The notes: generated from the sequence alone by a model not told the origin. Positions 36,644 through 45,828 are shown, numbered from the stretch's first letter. The stretch is 64,000 nucleotides of DNA from Paenibacillus ihbetae (GCF_002741055.1 NZ_CP016809.1:1944501-2008500), one strand, 5' to 3'. Numbers and translations: made by a program.

Positions 36644-37114
36644 ATGTACTTGGAAACCGAACAACAGTTAAAGCGATGGCTCCGTCATCGGGGTGTGCTG
36701 CAACAGCTGCTTGAAGAAGTACGGGACGAGCAGCTGGAATATAAGCCTTGGCCGAATGCTATGACATTAGGAAAATTGATTGTCCACATGGCCGCGTCTT
36801 CCGATATGTTCCTGCAATCGATCAAGCACGGGGCCTTCTCCCCGCCAACGTTCCCGACAGCCTTCGAATCGATCGGTGATATCCGGAAGATCGTTCAAGC
36901 CTCAACCAAGGCTACGGAACAAGGCTTTGCCGAGCTGACGGAAGCCCACTTGGAGCAGCCGCTGGATTTTAACGGCTTCGTGGCCCCCGGCTCCGTCTGG
37001 CTTGGCAACATGGTCGATCATGAGATCCACCACAAGGGACAACTGTTTACTTACGCCAGATCGGTCGGCATTGAAAAGATACCGTTTTTCATTGTTCAAC
37101 CGCCTAGAGCATAA
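36644..37114 (+). CDS. DinB-family protein
   Basis: A 156-residue four-helix bundle protein of the DinB/YfiT superfamily. Metal-binding His residues are in the expected places: 'LGKLIVHMAASSDMFLQ' and, near the end, 'MVDHEIHHKGQLFTYARSVG' with the HxxxHHxGQ pattern. GAGGAGG lies about ten bases before the ATG. In bacteria related proteins act as thiol S-transferases (bacillithiol- or mycothiol-dependent) or are of unknown role. A strong terminator follows. It is monocistronic. Confidence 0.9.
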   Translation: MYLETEQQLKRWLRHRGVLQQLLEEVRDEQLEYKPWPNAMTLGKLIVHMAASSDMFLQSIKHGAFSPPTFPTAFESIGDIRKIVQASTKATEQGFAELTEAHLEQPLDFNGFVAPGSVWLGNMVDHEIHHKGQLFTYARSVGIEKIPFFIVQPPRA

Positions 37115-37167
37115 GGTGTGAATCTAGAAAAGCGGCCAGGGCTGGCAAGGTGGTGTCCTGGGTTGAT

Positions 37168-37236
37168 GGCTGCAAGTCCCTTTTGTTGGCCTCGCGGGCG
37201 CCCTTTTCCGGGCTGCAAGTCCCTTTTCGGGACTTG
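37168..37236. repeat. Duplicated GGCTGCAAGTCCCTTTT with hairpin
   Basis: Two copies at 37168-37184 and 37211-37227 (period 43). The second extends into the hairpin CAAGTCCC TTTTC GGGACTTG (37216-37236). It lies between the DinB gene and the terminator. Confidence 0.6.
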
Positions 37237-37280
37237 TCAGGCCCCGCGGGGGCGCCGCAAAGCGCTCTCGCGCCCCGCCA

Positions 37281-37321
37281 AAAAGCCGGTTATTCCCACG
37301 TCTCGGGAATAACCGGCTTTT
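37281..37321. terminator. Bidirectional terminator, 17-bp perfect stem
   Basis: AAAAGCCGGTTATTCCC (37281-37297) and its exact complement (37305-37321) with a seven-base loop and U-runs in both directions, between the convergent DinB and nucleoside phosphorylase genes. Confidence 0.9.
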
Positions 37322-37326
37322 ATCCA

Positions 37327-38058
37327 TCACCCTTGCTTGGCCAGCTTCGCAACGGCCATCAAGGCCGCGTGAATCTCGCGCTCCACGGCATCCGACACGA
37401 CATTCGTGTTCGGATCATACTCCGCCGCGAGATCCGCGTCCGCGAAGCCGTCGATCGCCACGATCGCACCGGCGCGGACGCCGCGGAGGGCGGCCACTAC
37501 ATAAAGCGCCGAGATTTCCATCTCTACGCCGAGCGCGCCGGCCGCCTTATATTTCGGATGGGGGAATTCCTCCACCCCGTTAAAGAATACATCCAGCGTC
37601 ACCGTCATCCCTTTGCGGACGACGCCCTCGCCTAACGAGAGCGCGGATTCGTACAGCGCCTCCGCGACCGCACTATCCGCCACAGCCGGGAAGCCTTCCG
37701 GCACCAGCTGCTTCGTCAGCCCGTCCGTGCGGATCGCCGCAGTGCTGACGACCAGGCTCCCCGCCGGCGTATCCGCCCGGTAGGAGCCGGCGGTGCCAAC
37801 GCGGATCAGCGTCTTCGCACCGGCGCGAATCAGCTCCTCGAAGCAGACGGCCGCCCCCGGGCAGCCGACGCCGTGGCTCGTCACGGCCAGCTCCACGCCT
37901 TCGTACGTCCCTACGAAGGTCCGGTACTCGCGGCTGAACGCCAGCTCGCGCGCGCCTTCCAGCTTGCGGGAGATGACTTCCGCGCGCTTCGGATCGCCGC
38001 AGACCACGACGAATTCGGGAATATCCTCCGAGTTCACTTGCAATATCGGCATCAACAT
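37327..38058 (-). CDS. Nucleoside phosphorylase (uridine phosphorylase-like)
   Basis: A 243-residue cytosolic PNP/UDP family enzyme that splits nucleosides with phosphate into base and ribose-1-phosphate. Visible motifs: 'VCGDPKRAEVISRKLEGAREL' in parts (phosphate-binding GDP-R), 'TSHGVGCPGAAVCFEELIRAGAKTLIRVGTAGSY' in parts (phosphate/ribose site), and 'GALGVEMEISALYVVAALRG' with the ribose-binding Met-Glu pair. The closest style is uridine phosphorylase/DeoD. The start at 38056-38058 is two bases from the preceding gene's stop and has AAGGAG upstream. It ends an operon that begins with a nucleoside-type BMP transporter, which supports nucleoside salvage. Confidence 0.9.
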   Translation of the reverse strand: MLMPILQVNSEDIPEFVVVCGDPKRAEVISRKLEGARELAFSREYRTFVGTYEGVELAVTSHGVGCPGAAVCFEELIRAGAKTLIRVGTAGSYRADTPAGSLVVSTAAIRTDGLTKQLVPEGFPAVADSAVAEALYESALSLGEGVVRKGMTVTLDVFFNGVEEFPHPKYKAAGALGVEMEISALYVVAALRGVRAGAIVAIDGFADADLAAEYDPNTNVVSDAVEREIHAALMAVAKLAKQG

Positions 38059-38059
38059 A

Positions 38060-38746
38060 TCAATCAAACTCCTTACGTGTCCATTCGTCTTCCGGTATAT
38101 CCAGCGCTTCGCCGCTAAACCGCTGCTCCTTGAACGGATCGGCTTCATTATGAAAGCCGTTGCGTTCCCAAAAGCCCGGCCGGTCCTCCGCCATAAACTC
38201 AATGCCGCGCAGCCACTTTGCGCTCTTCCAGAAATACCGATGCGGCACGACCGTGCGCAGCGGCCAGCCATGCTTGTCCGTCAGGGGCTCCCCGTTGAAG
38301 CGGTATGCAAGCAGCACATCGTCCCGGAGCAGATCCTCGATCGGCACGTTCGTGTCATAGTCCGGATCCGCATGGAACATTACGTACTTGGCTTCCGGCT
38401 TGACCTTCAGCTCCTTCAGGAAATCCCGAAACAGCACCCCTTCCCACACCGTATCGAATTTCGACCAGCGCGTGACGCAGTGAATATCGGTTTGGAGCGT
38501 TACCGTCTTCATCGCCATAATATCCTCATACGAAAATGTCCGCTCCTCCTCGACTTCGCCGAATACCCGCAGCGTCCATGCAGACATGTCATAAACCGGT
38601 ACCTCCCCTTCATGCAAAATGGGGAACTTCTCGGTCAGCGTCTGTCCGGGAGGCAGCTTGGCTCGCTGCTCCTCGGTCAGGTTGCCGGCCGCGACCGGCT
38701 TCATTTTTTTCAAACGTTCCGCTTTCTTGTGCACCTTTTCGTTCAT
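38060..38746 (-). CDS. Molybdopterin-dependent oxidoreductase (sulfite oxidase-like, YuiH type)
   Basis: A 228-residue protein of the oxidoreductase molybdopterin-binding domain. The Mo-ligating Cys is in 'TDIHCVTRWSKFDTVWEGV', and 'GWPLRTVVPHRYFWKSAKWLRGIEF' (in parts) is the conserved pterin pocket. No Tat or other signal peptide is seen, so it appears cytosolic, like B. subtilis YuiH. The start is uncertain: AAGGAG directly abuts the ATG at 38744-38746, so a downstream GTG or upstream TTG may be used. It lies between the ABC permease (53 bases) and the nucleoside phosphorylase (1 base). The substrate is unknown. Confidence 0.88.
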   Translation of the reverse strand: MNEKVHKKAERLKKMKPVAAGNLTEEQRAKLPPGQTLTEKFPILHEGEVPVYDMSAWTLRVFGEVEEERTFSYEDIMAMKTVTLQTDIHCVTRWSKFDTVWEGVLFRDFLKELKVKPEAKYVMFHADPDYDTNVPIEDLLRDDVLLAYRFNGEPLTDKHGWPLRTVVPHRYFWKSAKWLRGIEFMAEDRPGFWERNGFHNEADPFKEQRFSGEALDIPEDEWTRKEFD

Positions 38747-38799
38747 CTCCTTATGCAAAGTCTCGGGTCCACTTCCGAAAGATTACCGGGGCACCGGGC

Positions 38800-39723
38800 T
38801 TATCGCGAGCTCGAGCCCTGCTTCAGCGCATCCTTCTGGAAGCTCTTATCCTTGAAGAAGAACATCGCCAGGATCGTAACGACATACGGCAGCATTTGCG
38901 TGAAATGCGTCGGCAGCGCCAGTCCCTGGAACCGGATGCTGAGCGCATCCATGAACCCGAACAGCAGACTTGCCGCCGTTACGCCAAGCGGACCGGATTG
39001 GCCCAGCATTGTGGCAACCAGGGCGATGAAGCCGCGACCGGCGGTCATGCCTTCCGTAAACATCGTCACTTGTCCAAGCGACAGCTGCGCACCCGCAAGC
39101 GCGCACAGCACGCCGCTAGCCAGTACGGCGCCGTATTGATAACGGGCTACCCGAATCCCAACGCTCTTGGCCGCCAGCGGATTTTCACCTGCAGCCAGGA
39201 AGCGGAATCCGCTCTTCGTGCGATAAAAATAGTACCACATCAAGCCTGCAATCAAAAATGACAAGTACACAAGCGGCGTCAATCCCGCCAGAATCGGTCC
39301 AATCACGGGAATATCCTCAATGACGGGGATATTCCATTTCGGCAGCCCGACCATCGTGTTGTCGTAAAAGGCGCCCTTAACATCGAAAATCGCCCGCAGG
39401 CTGAACGTGGTAAGCCCGGCCGCCAGCGCATTCATGGCAATCCCGACGACGATGACGTTCGCCCGCAGGTTTATGCTCAAATAGGCAAATATCAACGAAA
39501 AGATCGATACAATCGCAATCGCAAACAATATCGCGTAAAACACGTTGCCGAAGTAGTAGTTCCCAACCACTGCGGAGAACGCACCCAGCAGCATAAAGCC
39601 TTCCAGGCCGACATTGAACAATCCGACGCGCGAGCAGAGGGCGCCGCCGAGGGCTGCGAGCAGAATCGGCGTCAGCACCCGGAGCGCCGAGTTAATCAGG
39701 GCAAGGTCAAACAGCTGTTCCAT
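38800..39723 (-). CDS. Nucleoside-type ABC transporter permease (NupQ-like)
   Basis: A 307-residue branched-chain/ribose-type permease (BPD_transp_2) with eight to ten hydrophobic segments. 'LGGALCSRVGLFNVGLEGFMLLGAF' (in parts) and 'LAAGENPLAAKSVGIRVARYQYGAVLASGVLCALAGA' (in parts) are hallmark motifs. Its ATG at 39721-39723 lies inside the end of the preceding permease gene (17-base overlap), with AAAGGAG upstream. It is the second permease of the BMP transporter, equivalent to B. subtilis NupQ. Confidence 0.93.
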   Translation of the reverse strand: MEQLFDLALINSALRVLTPILLAALGGALCSRVGLFNVGLEGFMLLGAFSAVVGNYYFGNVFYAILFAIAIVSIFSLIFAYLSINLRANVIVVGIAMNALAAGLTTFSLRAIFDVKGAFYDNTMVGLPKWNIPVIEDIPVIGPILAGLTPLVYLSFLIAGLMWYYFYRTKSGFRFLAAGENPLAAKSVGIRVARYQYGAVLASGVLCALAGAQLSLGQVTMFTEGMTAGRGFIALVATMLGQSGPLGVTAASLLFGFMDALSIRFQGLALPTHFTQMLPYVVTILAMFFFKDKSFQKDALKQGSSSR

Positions 39724-40774
39724 CGGATTTGTTCTCCTTTCTGCGCTTCAGGAAGCTATATGTGAATCGGGCGGAAATAAACAAGATCAGAACGGCTTGG
39801 ATGATATCTCCCACCTCAAGCGGCACTTCCGTATTCCGCTCGACGCCCATGCCGCCGGTCTGCAGCGCGGCCAGAAAGATCGCCGCAATCAGCGTGCCGA
39901 TCGGATTCGATCCGGCCAGCAGCGCTGCCATAATGCCTGTCCATGCATAATCCGCCGTGGATAATGCGCCGTCGATATAACGATACTGGGAGCCCAAAAT
40001 CTCGACAGCACCGCCGAGACCCGCAAGACCGCCGCTTGCAAACATGGCGCCGATCATCATCGGCCCGCGCTTCACCCCGCCGAACAAGGCGAACAGCGGG
40101 TTCCCGCCGAGCATCCGGATTTCATAACCGACCACCGTACGCTTCAGCACCACAAAAATGATCAAAGCCGCGAGGACGGCCAGCACAAACCCGACGTGGA
40201 GCGGCATGCCCGAGATCAGCTTCGGCAGCCAAACGCTGTTGTCAAGCATCTCCGACTGGGCCATCGCCGCCGAGCCTGAGCGGTCCTTCAGCGGGTAGGC
40301 AACCAAATAGCCGGCAAACAATACGGCCACATAGTTGAGCAGCAGCGTTGAGATCAGCAGGTTCACGCCGAATCTCGAATCGAAGTATCCGGCCATGACC
40401 GACCATAATCCGCCTGCGATAACGCCGGCGAGCAGAGCGGCAATGCACACGAGCCAGCCCGGTCCAGGCATATACAATCCGACCAATGCGGCGCAGAGCG
40501 CCCCGAACACCATCTGACCTTCCGCTCCAAGGTTAAAGAAGCCCGCGCGGAAGGCAAGCGCCGCGCCTAATCCGATCAGAATGATCGGCGTCGCCCGCGA
40601 GAGGGTATTCGTGAAGAAATACATTCCTCCGAACGCGCCTTTCCACATTTCCGCATACGTCTCTAAAATGTCGCCTCCGGCAATAATAATTGCAATCGCT
40701 CCAGCCAATAGACCCACGATAATGGCTGCGACCGGCTGAAGCAGCGGAAGCGTTAATTTTGTCCATTTGTTCAT
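39707..40774 (-). CDS. Nucleoside-type ABC transporter permease (NupP-like)
   Basis: A 355-residue membrane protein of the same permease family. 'LGAALAFRAGFFNLGAEGQMVFGAL' (in parts) is the typical central helix pair and 'IRMLGGNPLFALFGGVKRGPMMIGAMFASGGLAGLGGA' (in parts) the cytoplasmic loop. It overlaps the ATPase gene by four bases at its start and the next permease by 17 bases at its end, so the transporter genes are tightly coupled. Confidence 0.93.
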   Translation of the reverse strand: MNKWTKLTLPLLQPVAAIIVGLLAGAIAIIIAGGDILETYAEMWKGAFGGMYFFTNTLSRATPIILIGLGAALAFRAGFFNLGAEGQMVFGALCAALVGLYMPGPGWLVCIAALLAGVIAGGLWSVMAGYFDSRFGVNLLISTLLLNYVAVLFAGYLVAYPLKDRSGSAAMAQSEMLDNSVWLPKLISGMPLHVGFVLAVLAALIIFVVLKRTVVGYEIRMLGGNPLFALFGGVKRGPMMIGAMFASGGLAGLGGAVEILGSQYRYIDGALSTADYAWTGIMAALLAGSNPIGTLIAAIFLAALQTGGMGVERNTEVPLEVGDIIQAVLILFISARFTYSFLKRRKENKSDGTAV

Positions 40775-42267
40775 TGCAATGTTCCTCCCGCCATCAGCAG
40801 TCCCAGTTTTTCCTCCGTCGCTTCCTTCGCCGACAGCTCGCCTGCAATTCGGCCTTCATACATAACCAGAATCCGGTCAGAGAGCTTCAAGATCTCGGTC
40901 AGCTCGGAGGACACGAGCAAAATTCCCGTCCCCTCTTCGCGCCGTTTCAACAGCTCGCCGTGAATCGTCTCCATGGCGCCGATGTCGACGCCGCGCGTTG
41001 GCTCTGCCGCGATCAGAAACGGCGTGCCCTGCTCCAGCTCGCGGGCGACAATCAGCTTCTGCAGATTGCCCCCGGACAAATACTGCGTGCTCGTCTCCAG
41101 CGAGCCCGTCTTAATCGAGAATTTCTGCACCCATCCCGAAACGAGGGCACGGATGTCCTTCAGCTTGAGGAAGCCGCTCTTCTGCAGCCGGCGATGGTGA
41201 CCCATCAGTCCGGTATCCATCACCGTGGCCGTCCGGTTGGCCCCCCACACGTAACGGTCTTCCGGGATGTGCGCAAGGCCGCTCTCCCGAATCTCTCTGG
41301 GCGCCTTGCCTGTAACGTCCTTGCCGGCGACGGAGATCCGGCCTCCGTCCGGCTGGGCCAGACCCGAGATGAGCTGAAGCAGCTCGGATTGTCCGTTGCC
41401 GGATATGCCCGCTACTCCTACGATCTCGCCTGCGCGAACGCTAAGGCTAACCGCATCCAGCACCGGCTTGCCCTTCGTGCCGCGCAGCGAAAGGTCTGTT
41501 ACCTCCAGCACCTTATCGCCAGGCGTAAGCGGCTTGCGATCCAGCTCCAGCAGCTCACGTCCGACCATCAGCCGGGAGATTTCATGCGCGTCGGTAGCAT
41601 GCTTATCCACCACGCCTGTCACCGCTCCGTCCCGAAGGACGGTAATGCGGTCGGCGACATCAAGCACTTCATTCAGCTTGTGACTGATCAGAATAAAGCT
41701 TTTGCCCTGCTTCGACAGCTGTTTGATAGCCTCCAAGAGCTCCTGAACCTCCAGCGGTGTGAGAACCCCCGTCGGTTCGTCCAGGATAATGATGTCAGCC
41801 CCTTGATAGAGTACCTTTAAAATTTCGACCCGCTGCTGCACGCCGGGTGCGGTGCTGCTTACGATCGCCTGCGGATCCACCTTCATCCCGAATGTTTCGC
41901 ATAGCTCTTCCACCGTCTTCACGGCCTGCTTCCGGTCAAAGACGGCCCCTGCGCCCGGTTCGTTGCCGATGACAATGTTCTCCGCGATCGTAAAGGAAGG
42001 AAACAGCATGAAGTGCTGATGCACCATGCCGATTCCGCTCTGTATGGCATCCAGGGGACTGGCAAAGGACACTTCCTTGCCGTTCAGACGAATCGTACCC
42101 GAGGTCGGCTGCTCCATCCCGTACAAAATCCGCATCAGCGTTGTTTTACCTGCACCATTCTCTCCGACAATCGCATGAACTTCACCTGCGCGCAGCGAAA
42201 AATCAATGCCGCGGTTTGCGCTAAACTCGCCATACTTTTTCGTAATACTGTCCATCTGGAGTAGCAT
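40771..42267 (-). CDS. Nucleoside ABC transporter ATPase, duplicated domain (NupO-like)
   Basis: A 498-residue protein with two ABC domains, as in RbsA/NupO. Domain 1 (about 1-240): Walker A GENGAGKTTL, degenerate signature 'PGVQQRVEILKVL', Walker B 'IIILDEPTGVLT'. Domain 2 (about 250-498): degenerate Walker A 'GISGNGQSELLQL', signature 'YLSGGNLQKLIVAREL', Walker B-like 'FLIAAEPTRGVDIG'. The single polypeptide energises both permeases. It follows the BMP lipoprotein gene by 71 bases. Confidence 0.95.
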   Translation of the reverse strand: MLLQMDSITKKYGEFSANRGIDFSLRAGEVHAIVGENGAGKTTLMRILYGMEQPTSGTIRLNGKEVSFASPLDAIQSGIGMVHQHFMLFPSFTIAENIVIGNEPGAGAVFDRKQAVKTVEELCETFGMKVDPQAIVSSTAPGVQQRVEILKVLYQGADIIILDEPTGVLTPLEVQELLEAIKQLSKQGKSFILISHKLNEVLDVADRITVLRDGAVTGVVDKHATDAHEISRLMVGRELLELDRKPLTPGDKVLEVTDLSLRGTKGKPVLDAVSLSVRAGEIVGVAGISGNGQSELLQLISGLAQPDGGRISVAGKDVTGKAPREIRESGLAHIPEDRYVWGANRTATVMDTGLMGHHRRLQKSGFLKLKDIRALVSGWVQKFSIKTGSLETSTQYLSGGNLQKLIVARELEQGTPFLIAAEPTRGVDIGAMETIHGELLKRREEGTGILLVSSELTEILKLSDRILVMYEGRIAGELSAKEATEEKLGLLMAGGTLQ

Positions 42268-42338
42268 GTCGGTTATGCCTTCCTTTCGCTTCTGAATAAA
42301 AGACCGACTGCCCTATGCGCAGCCGGTCCAGGTGAGAA

Positions 42339-43382
42339 CTAGTTTTGTTCCAATGCGTTTGTTACTTTAATTTTCCCAGCGATTATATCGTCAGAAATCA
42401 CCTTGAGCTGGTCTACAATGTCTTGTCCAATGAACGGGTTCAGCGGAGTTTTGCTCTCATGCGTTACATAAGTGAGGCCTACGCCGCCTTCCTTCAAGCC
42501 ATACTCGCGAACATCAAAGGAAAATTTGCCTTCCACAAAGTCTTTGACCGTCTCGTATGCAACGGCGTCCGTTCCCTTCAGCTGAGCCAAGACAACATGC
42601 TCGGGATCGGTGCCGGTGTTGTCCGTATCTTGGCCGGACGTGTAGAAGCCCTTCTCTTTCGCAGCTTCAAATACACCCAGGTCGCCGACGGCGGACATGC
42701 CTGCTACGAAATCCGCGCCTTTGGAATTTTGCAGGAGCGCAAGCTCTTTCGCTTTCGCCGGATCGTCAAATCCGCCGACGAAGTTAACGAAGATTTCGAC
42801 ATTCGGGTTGACGGATTTCGCGCCTTCCTCAAACCCCTTGATATACTTATGCATAATCGGAATATCGTCTGCCACGACATTGCCGACCTTGTTCGTTTTC
42901 GTTGCCAATCCGGCAGCCGCTCCAAGGAGGTAAGCCGCCTCATGCTCGCGGAATCCGACGCTGCGAACGTTCGGTAAGTCGACAACGGTATCAATGATCG
43001 CGAACGGTACGTCCGGATTCTCCGGCGCAACCTTCTTCAGCGCATCCTCCATCTGGAATGTGGTTGTGATGATCAAGTCATATTTCTCTGCCACGGCTGT
43101 GCGCAGATTTTGCTCGATCGAGGCCGGGTCGGTCGATTCGATCGTCTTCACTTCCACGTCGAAATCGGCAGCCGCTTTCTTCAAGCCTTCGTCCATCAAG
43201 GAAAAGAATGGATTCACGCCGATCTTCTCAGGAAGAACGAGCGCAATGCGTTTCTTATCTTTAGACCCTTCAGCACCGCCAGCTGCAGCCCCTTTGTCGG
43301 TTGACTTATCATTGCTGCCGCAGCCTGCCAGCAGTCCAACGGAGAGTATGAGTGTTAATAGAATGGACCATGTCTTCTTCAT
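42339..43382 (-). CDS. BMP-family nucleoside-binding lipoprotein (NupN-like)
   Basis: A 347-residue extracellular binding lipoprotein of the basic membrane protein/PnrA family. Signal peptide ends in lipobox GLLAGC (Cys21), then a Ser/Gly/Ala/Lys linker. 'RIALVLPEKIGVNPFFSLMDEGLKKA' (in parts), 'YDLIITTTFQMEDAL', 'VRSVGFREHEAAYLLGAAAG' and 'GQDTDNTGTDPEHVVLAQLKG' match the family; the last is where the ribose/base-contacting Asp lies. Relatives bind purine and pyrimidine nucleosides. It heads the operon under a good sigma-A promoter; I looked for a purine riboswitch in the leader and found none. Confidence 0.94.
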   Translation of the reverse strand: MKKTWSILLTLILSVGLLAGCGSNDKSTDKGAAAGGAEGSKDKKRIALVLPEKIGVNPFFSLMDEGLKKAAADFDVEVKTIESTDPASIEQNLRTAVAEKYDLIITTTFQMEDALKKVAPENPDVPFAIIDTVVDLPNVRSVGFREHEAAYLLGAAAGLATKTNKVGNVVADDIPIMHKYIKGFEEGAKSVNPNVEIFVNFVGGFDDPAKAKELALLQNSKGADFVAGMSAVGDLGVFEAAKEKGFYTSGQDTDNTGTDPEHVVLAQLKGTDAVAYETVKDFVEGKFSFDVREYGLKEGGVGLTYVTHESKTPLNPFIGQDIVDQLKVISDDIIAGKIKVTNALEQN

Positions 43383-43424
43383 GTCGTGAGCTTATCCTCC
43401 TAAGTGAGCACGTTTTATACTATT

Positions 43425-43453
43425 ATCCTAGGGTATAGACAAGCAGATGTCAA
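43425..43453 (-). promoter_or_regulatory. Sigma-A promoter of the nucleoside transporter operon
   Basis: On the minus strand TTGACA (complement of 43448-43453) and TAGGAT (43425-43430) are separated by 17 bases, about 43 bases before the lipoprotein start. Confidence 0.6.
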
Positions 43454-43980
43454 AGCAAAAATTTTAGCGTTTTATGTAGTTTAATGTGTTTTTTAGCAAA
43501 ATTTTGGTCGAAAACTGTATATATCACAGAACATTGCCCAATAAAACTGTCGATAATGTTCGGAAAATGACAACATTTGATCAGGCTCTTTTACCATGGG
43601 AGCAGGATGAAAACGCATTAATTTCTAAATAGCCGGCATTCAACCACACCTCAGAGATAAATTCAGACCCAGATGTACCAAAAACGATATTTAACGCTCA
43701 GGCACTGGAAACTCAGAAATCCGATGTGTTGTGAATGTTGAGTTTTGGATCGATCCATATTATCCAGCAGGGCATCGATGAAGTATTGTTTAATAGAAAA
43801 CCAACCCAAATCCTTGACGAAGCTGAGCGGAGTGAAAAGATAAGGTCTTTAGTGAAGCATTAGATCATTATCCGTTTGTATTTATCCAGACTGTACGGCA
43901 AGCTCGGTTGTGACGACCCGAACGCAGGCCTTGGTTAAAGCCCAGTCGTTAAACCTGCTGGAGGAGTGAACGCAGCATCT
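43454..43980. other. Long intergenic region, no supported gene
   Basis: About 530 bases of A/T-rich sequence between the convergent-side ends of the MATE terminator and the nucleoside operon promoter. The longest plausible frame is a 43-codon stretch on the plus strand (about 43737-43862, beginning MLSFGSIHII and ending RSLVKH) with no ribosome site; it could be a gene remnant. Nothing else recognised. Confidence 0.4.
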
Positions 43981-44030
43981 AAAAAAAAGGAACCTCTGTC
44001 GGTCGTCCATTATGACCCGGGGTTCCTTTT
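43981..44030 (-). terminator. Terminator of the MATE gene
   Basis: AAAAGGAACC (43985-43994) pairs with GGTTCCTTTT (44021-44030). In the minus direction the hairpin is followed by T8, a textbook intrinsic terminator 36 bases past the MATE stop. Confidence 0.85.
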
Positions 44031-44065
44031 GCTTTATTGATTTTCTTAGAGTTTCCTTCTATCCA

Positions 44066-45418
44066 TCATGAGCTGAAGGATCGTATCCATTTAAACCGGT
44101 TGACCTTCACGATCGCCACGAAGCACTTCAAAATCTGATCCGATTTCAGGCAAATGAATACAATCAGCGGCGACATGCCGAACGCGAAAGCGCACAGCGC
44201 CGACGACGGCAGCACGATGAGCCACATAAAGATGAAGTCGTTGTACAGCACGAAGCGCGTGTCTCCTCCGCTGCGGACGATCCCTGTCAGGGCCGGCATC
44301 TGATAGGCGGTGCCGACGACCGTTATCGACAGCACGGTCATGAAATGTCCGGCAAGCGTCTTTGCTTCTTCAGAGATGGAGTAGAAGCCAAGGACGGGTC
44401 CTTTCAGGAGGAACAGGACCACGCCGGTCGCGAGGCCAAGAAACACATACAGAATCTGCAGCGTTTTGGCATAAGCAATGATTTTATCCATCATGCCCTC
44501 GCCGATCGTCTTCCCGATGAGCACCGCGGTCGCGCTGGCTGAAGCGTAGATGATGACCGTAACCATCTGGAAGATCGTGTTCGCAATGGAATTGGCCGCG
44601 ATCGCGGATTCCCCCATATGCCCCAGAATTGCGGTTTGTACGGCCATGGCCAGCCCCCAGATCGCATTAGACATCAGAATCGGGGAGCCGACCCGGATAT
44701 ACTGCTTGAACAGCTCCCGGTCGATATGCAGGAAATCCCGCAGCGCGAGCCTGATTTTGCGGTCAAACCGCTTGATATAGAAACAGACGATGATGCATTC
44801 CAGAATTCGCGCCGTTAGCGTGGCGATGGCCGACCCCTGAACGCCCAATTCGGGAAAGCCCAGATGACCGTAGATCAAAATATAATTCAGCACGATATTA
44901 ATCACCAGCGTGGATAACGACACGATAAAGCCGATCTTCACCGTCTCCACGCTCCGCAGCGAGGCAAGCAGCGAGCTGGTCACGGCAAAGAAGATGTAGG
45001 AGAAGCACATGATCCCCAAATACTCGACACCGGAGGCGATCACGTTCGCATCCTTCGTGAACAGGGACAGTACCTCTTGCGGGAAGAAGAATACCACCAG
45101 CCACATGATGAGACCGAGTGCGATCGACATCCGCATGCCGATGCTTGCGGCTTGTTTAATCGAATCGATCTGCTTTGCTCCCCAGAACCGGGAGGACATA
45201 ATAACGAGCCCCTCGCAGGCTCCCATCACAAGCATATGCAGCAGGAATTGAATCTGGTTAGCCAATGCGACCCCGGACAAAGCCGTTTCACTGTAGCCGC
45301 CAAGCATCATATTATCGGATAAATTCACGCCTACCGATATCAGGTTCTGCATCCCGATCACAAGCGTCAGCCAGAAAAATCGCCGGTAAAACCCGCTCTC
45401 GCGCACAAATAAACTCAT
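44066..45418 (-). CDS. MATE-family efflux transporter
   Basis: A 450-residue protein with twelve membrane segments. 'FFWLTLVIGMQNLISVGVNLSDNMMLGGYSETALSGVALANQIQF' (in parts) is the conserved N-terminal half signature of MATE exporters, and 'MSNAIWGLAMAVQTAILGHMGESAIAANSIANTIFQM' (in parts) the matching C-terminal repeat. It would export cationic drugs or metabolites in exchange for Na+ or H+. Monocistronic, with its own terminator. No regulator gene is adjacent. Confidence 0.94.
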   Translation of the reverse strand: MSLFVRESGFYRRFFWLTLVIGMQNLISVGVNLSDNMMLGGYSETALSGVALANQIQFLLHMLVMGACEGLVIMSSRFWGAKQIDSIKQAASIGMRMSIALGLIMWLVVFFFPQEVLSLFTKDANVIASGVEYLGIMCFSYIFFAVTSSLLASLRSVETVKIGFIVSLSTLVINIVLNYILIYGHLGFPELGVQGSAIATLTARILECIIVCFYIKRFDRKIRLALRDFLHIDRELFKQYIRVGSPILMSNAIWGLAMAVQTAILGHMGESAIAANSIANTIFQMVTVIIYASASATAVLIGKTIGEGMMDKIIAYAKTLQILYVFLGLATGVVLFLLKGPVLGFYSISEEAKTLAGHFMTVLSITVVGTAYQMPALTGIVRSGGDTRFVLYNDFIFMWLIVLPSSALCAFAFGMSPLIVFICLKSDQILKCFVAIVKVNRFKWIRSFSS

Positions 45419-45592
45419 GTCAGCTAACCTTCTTCGTCTATAAGATGTCTATCATTCCTTAAATATATATGAATTGCGGAAAATGAAAAGAACAATCGAG
45501 ATCGAAACTGGTGACGCAAACATGGCGATAGATTCATAGATTTGGAGCGGACATAATAACATTATAATGTTTTTGCGGTAAAAAACTAGTCG

Positions 45593-45633
45593 CGAAGACG
45601 GAGGGGACTGCGAATGGCAGCTGTCCGTCTTCG
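45593..45633. other. Hairpin in the chitinase upstream region
   Basis: CGAAGACGGA (45593-45602) is exactly complementary to TCCGTCTTCG (45624-45633), with a 21-base loop that itself contains CTGC and GCAG. It is 196 bases before the chitinase start. The rest of the 410-base region 45419-45828 shows no gene. It could be a leader hairpin or a terminator without a U-run. Confidence 0.4.
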
Positions 45634-45828
45634 ACGGCATCCCTCCCGATTCCACAGCATGCTCCCTGCCATACGTCATAGCAATCGGCAAGGATATGAA
45701 TCTACCTATGGATGAGGCAGCGCTCCGGTTGGCTTTCGTAGTCGCAACAGACTATGTACAAACCAACATACCGTAGATATGATGGCAATGGATTATCAAT
45801 CCAAATTATGGAACGAAGGAGAATGTGT

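Noticed and set aside
38058..38271. Extra 71 N-terminal residues on the nucleoside phosphorylase
   Set aside because: This stretch is a different frame of the oxidoreductase gene; the family start and a ribosome site are at 38058.
43383..43560. Purine riboswitch before the nucleoside transporter
   Set aside because: The leader is only about 40 bases after the predicted promoter and lacks the conserved three-way junction sequences.
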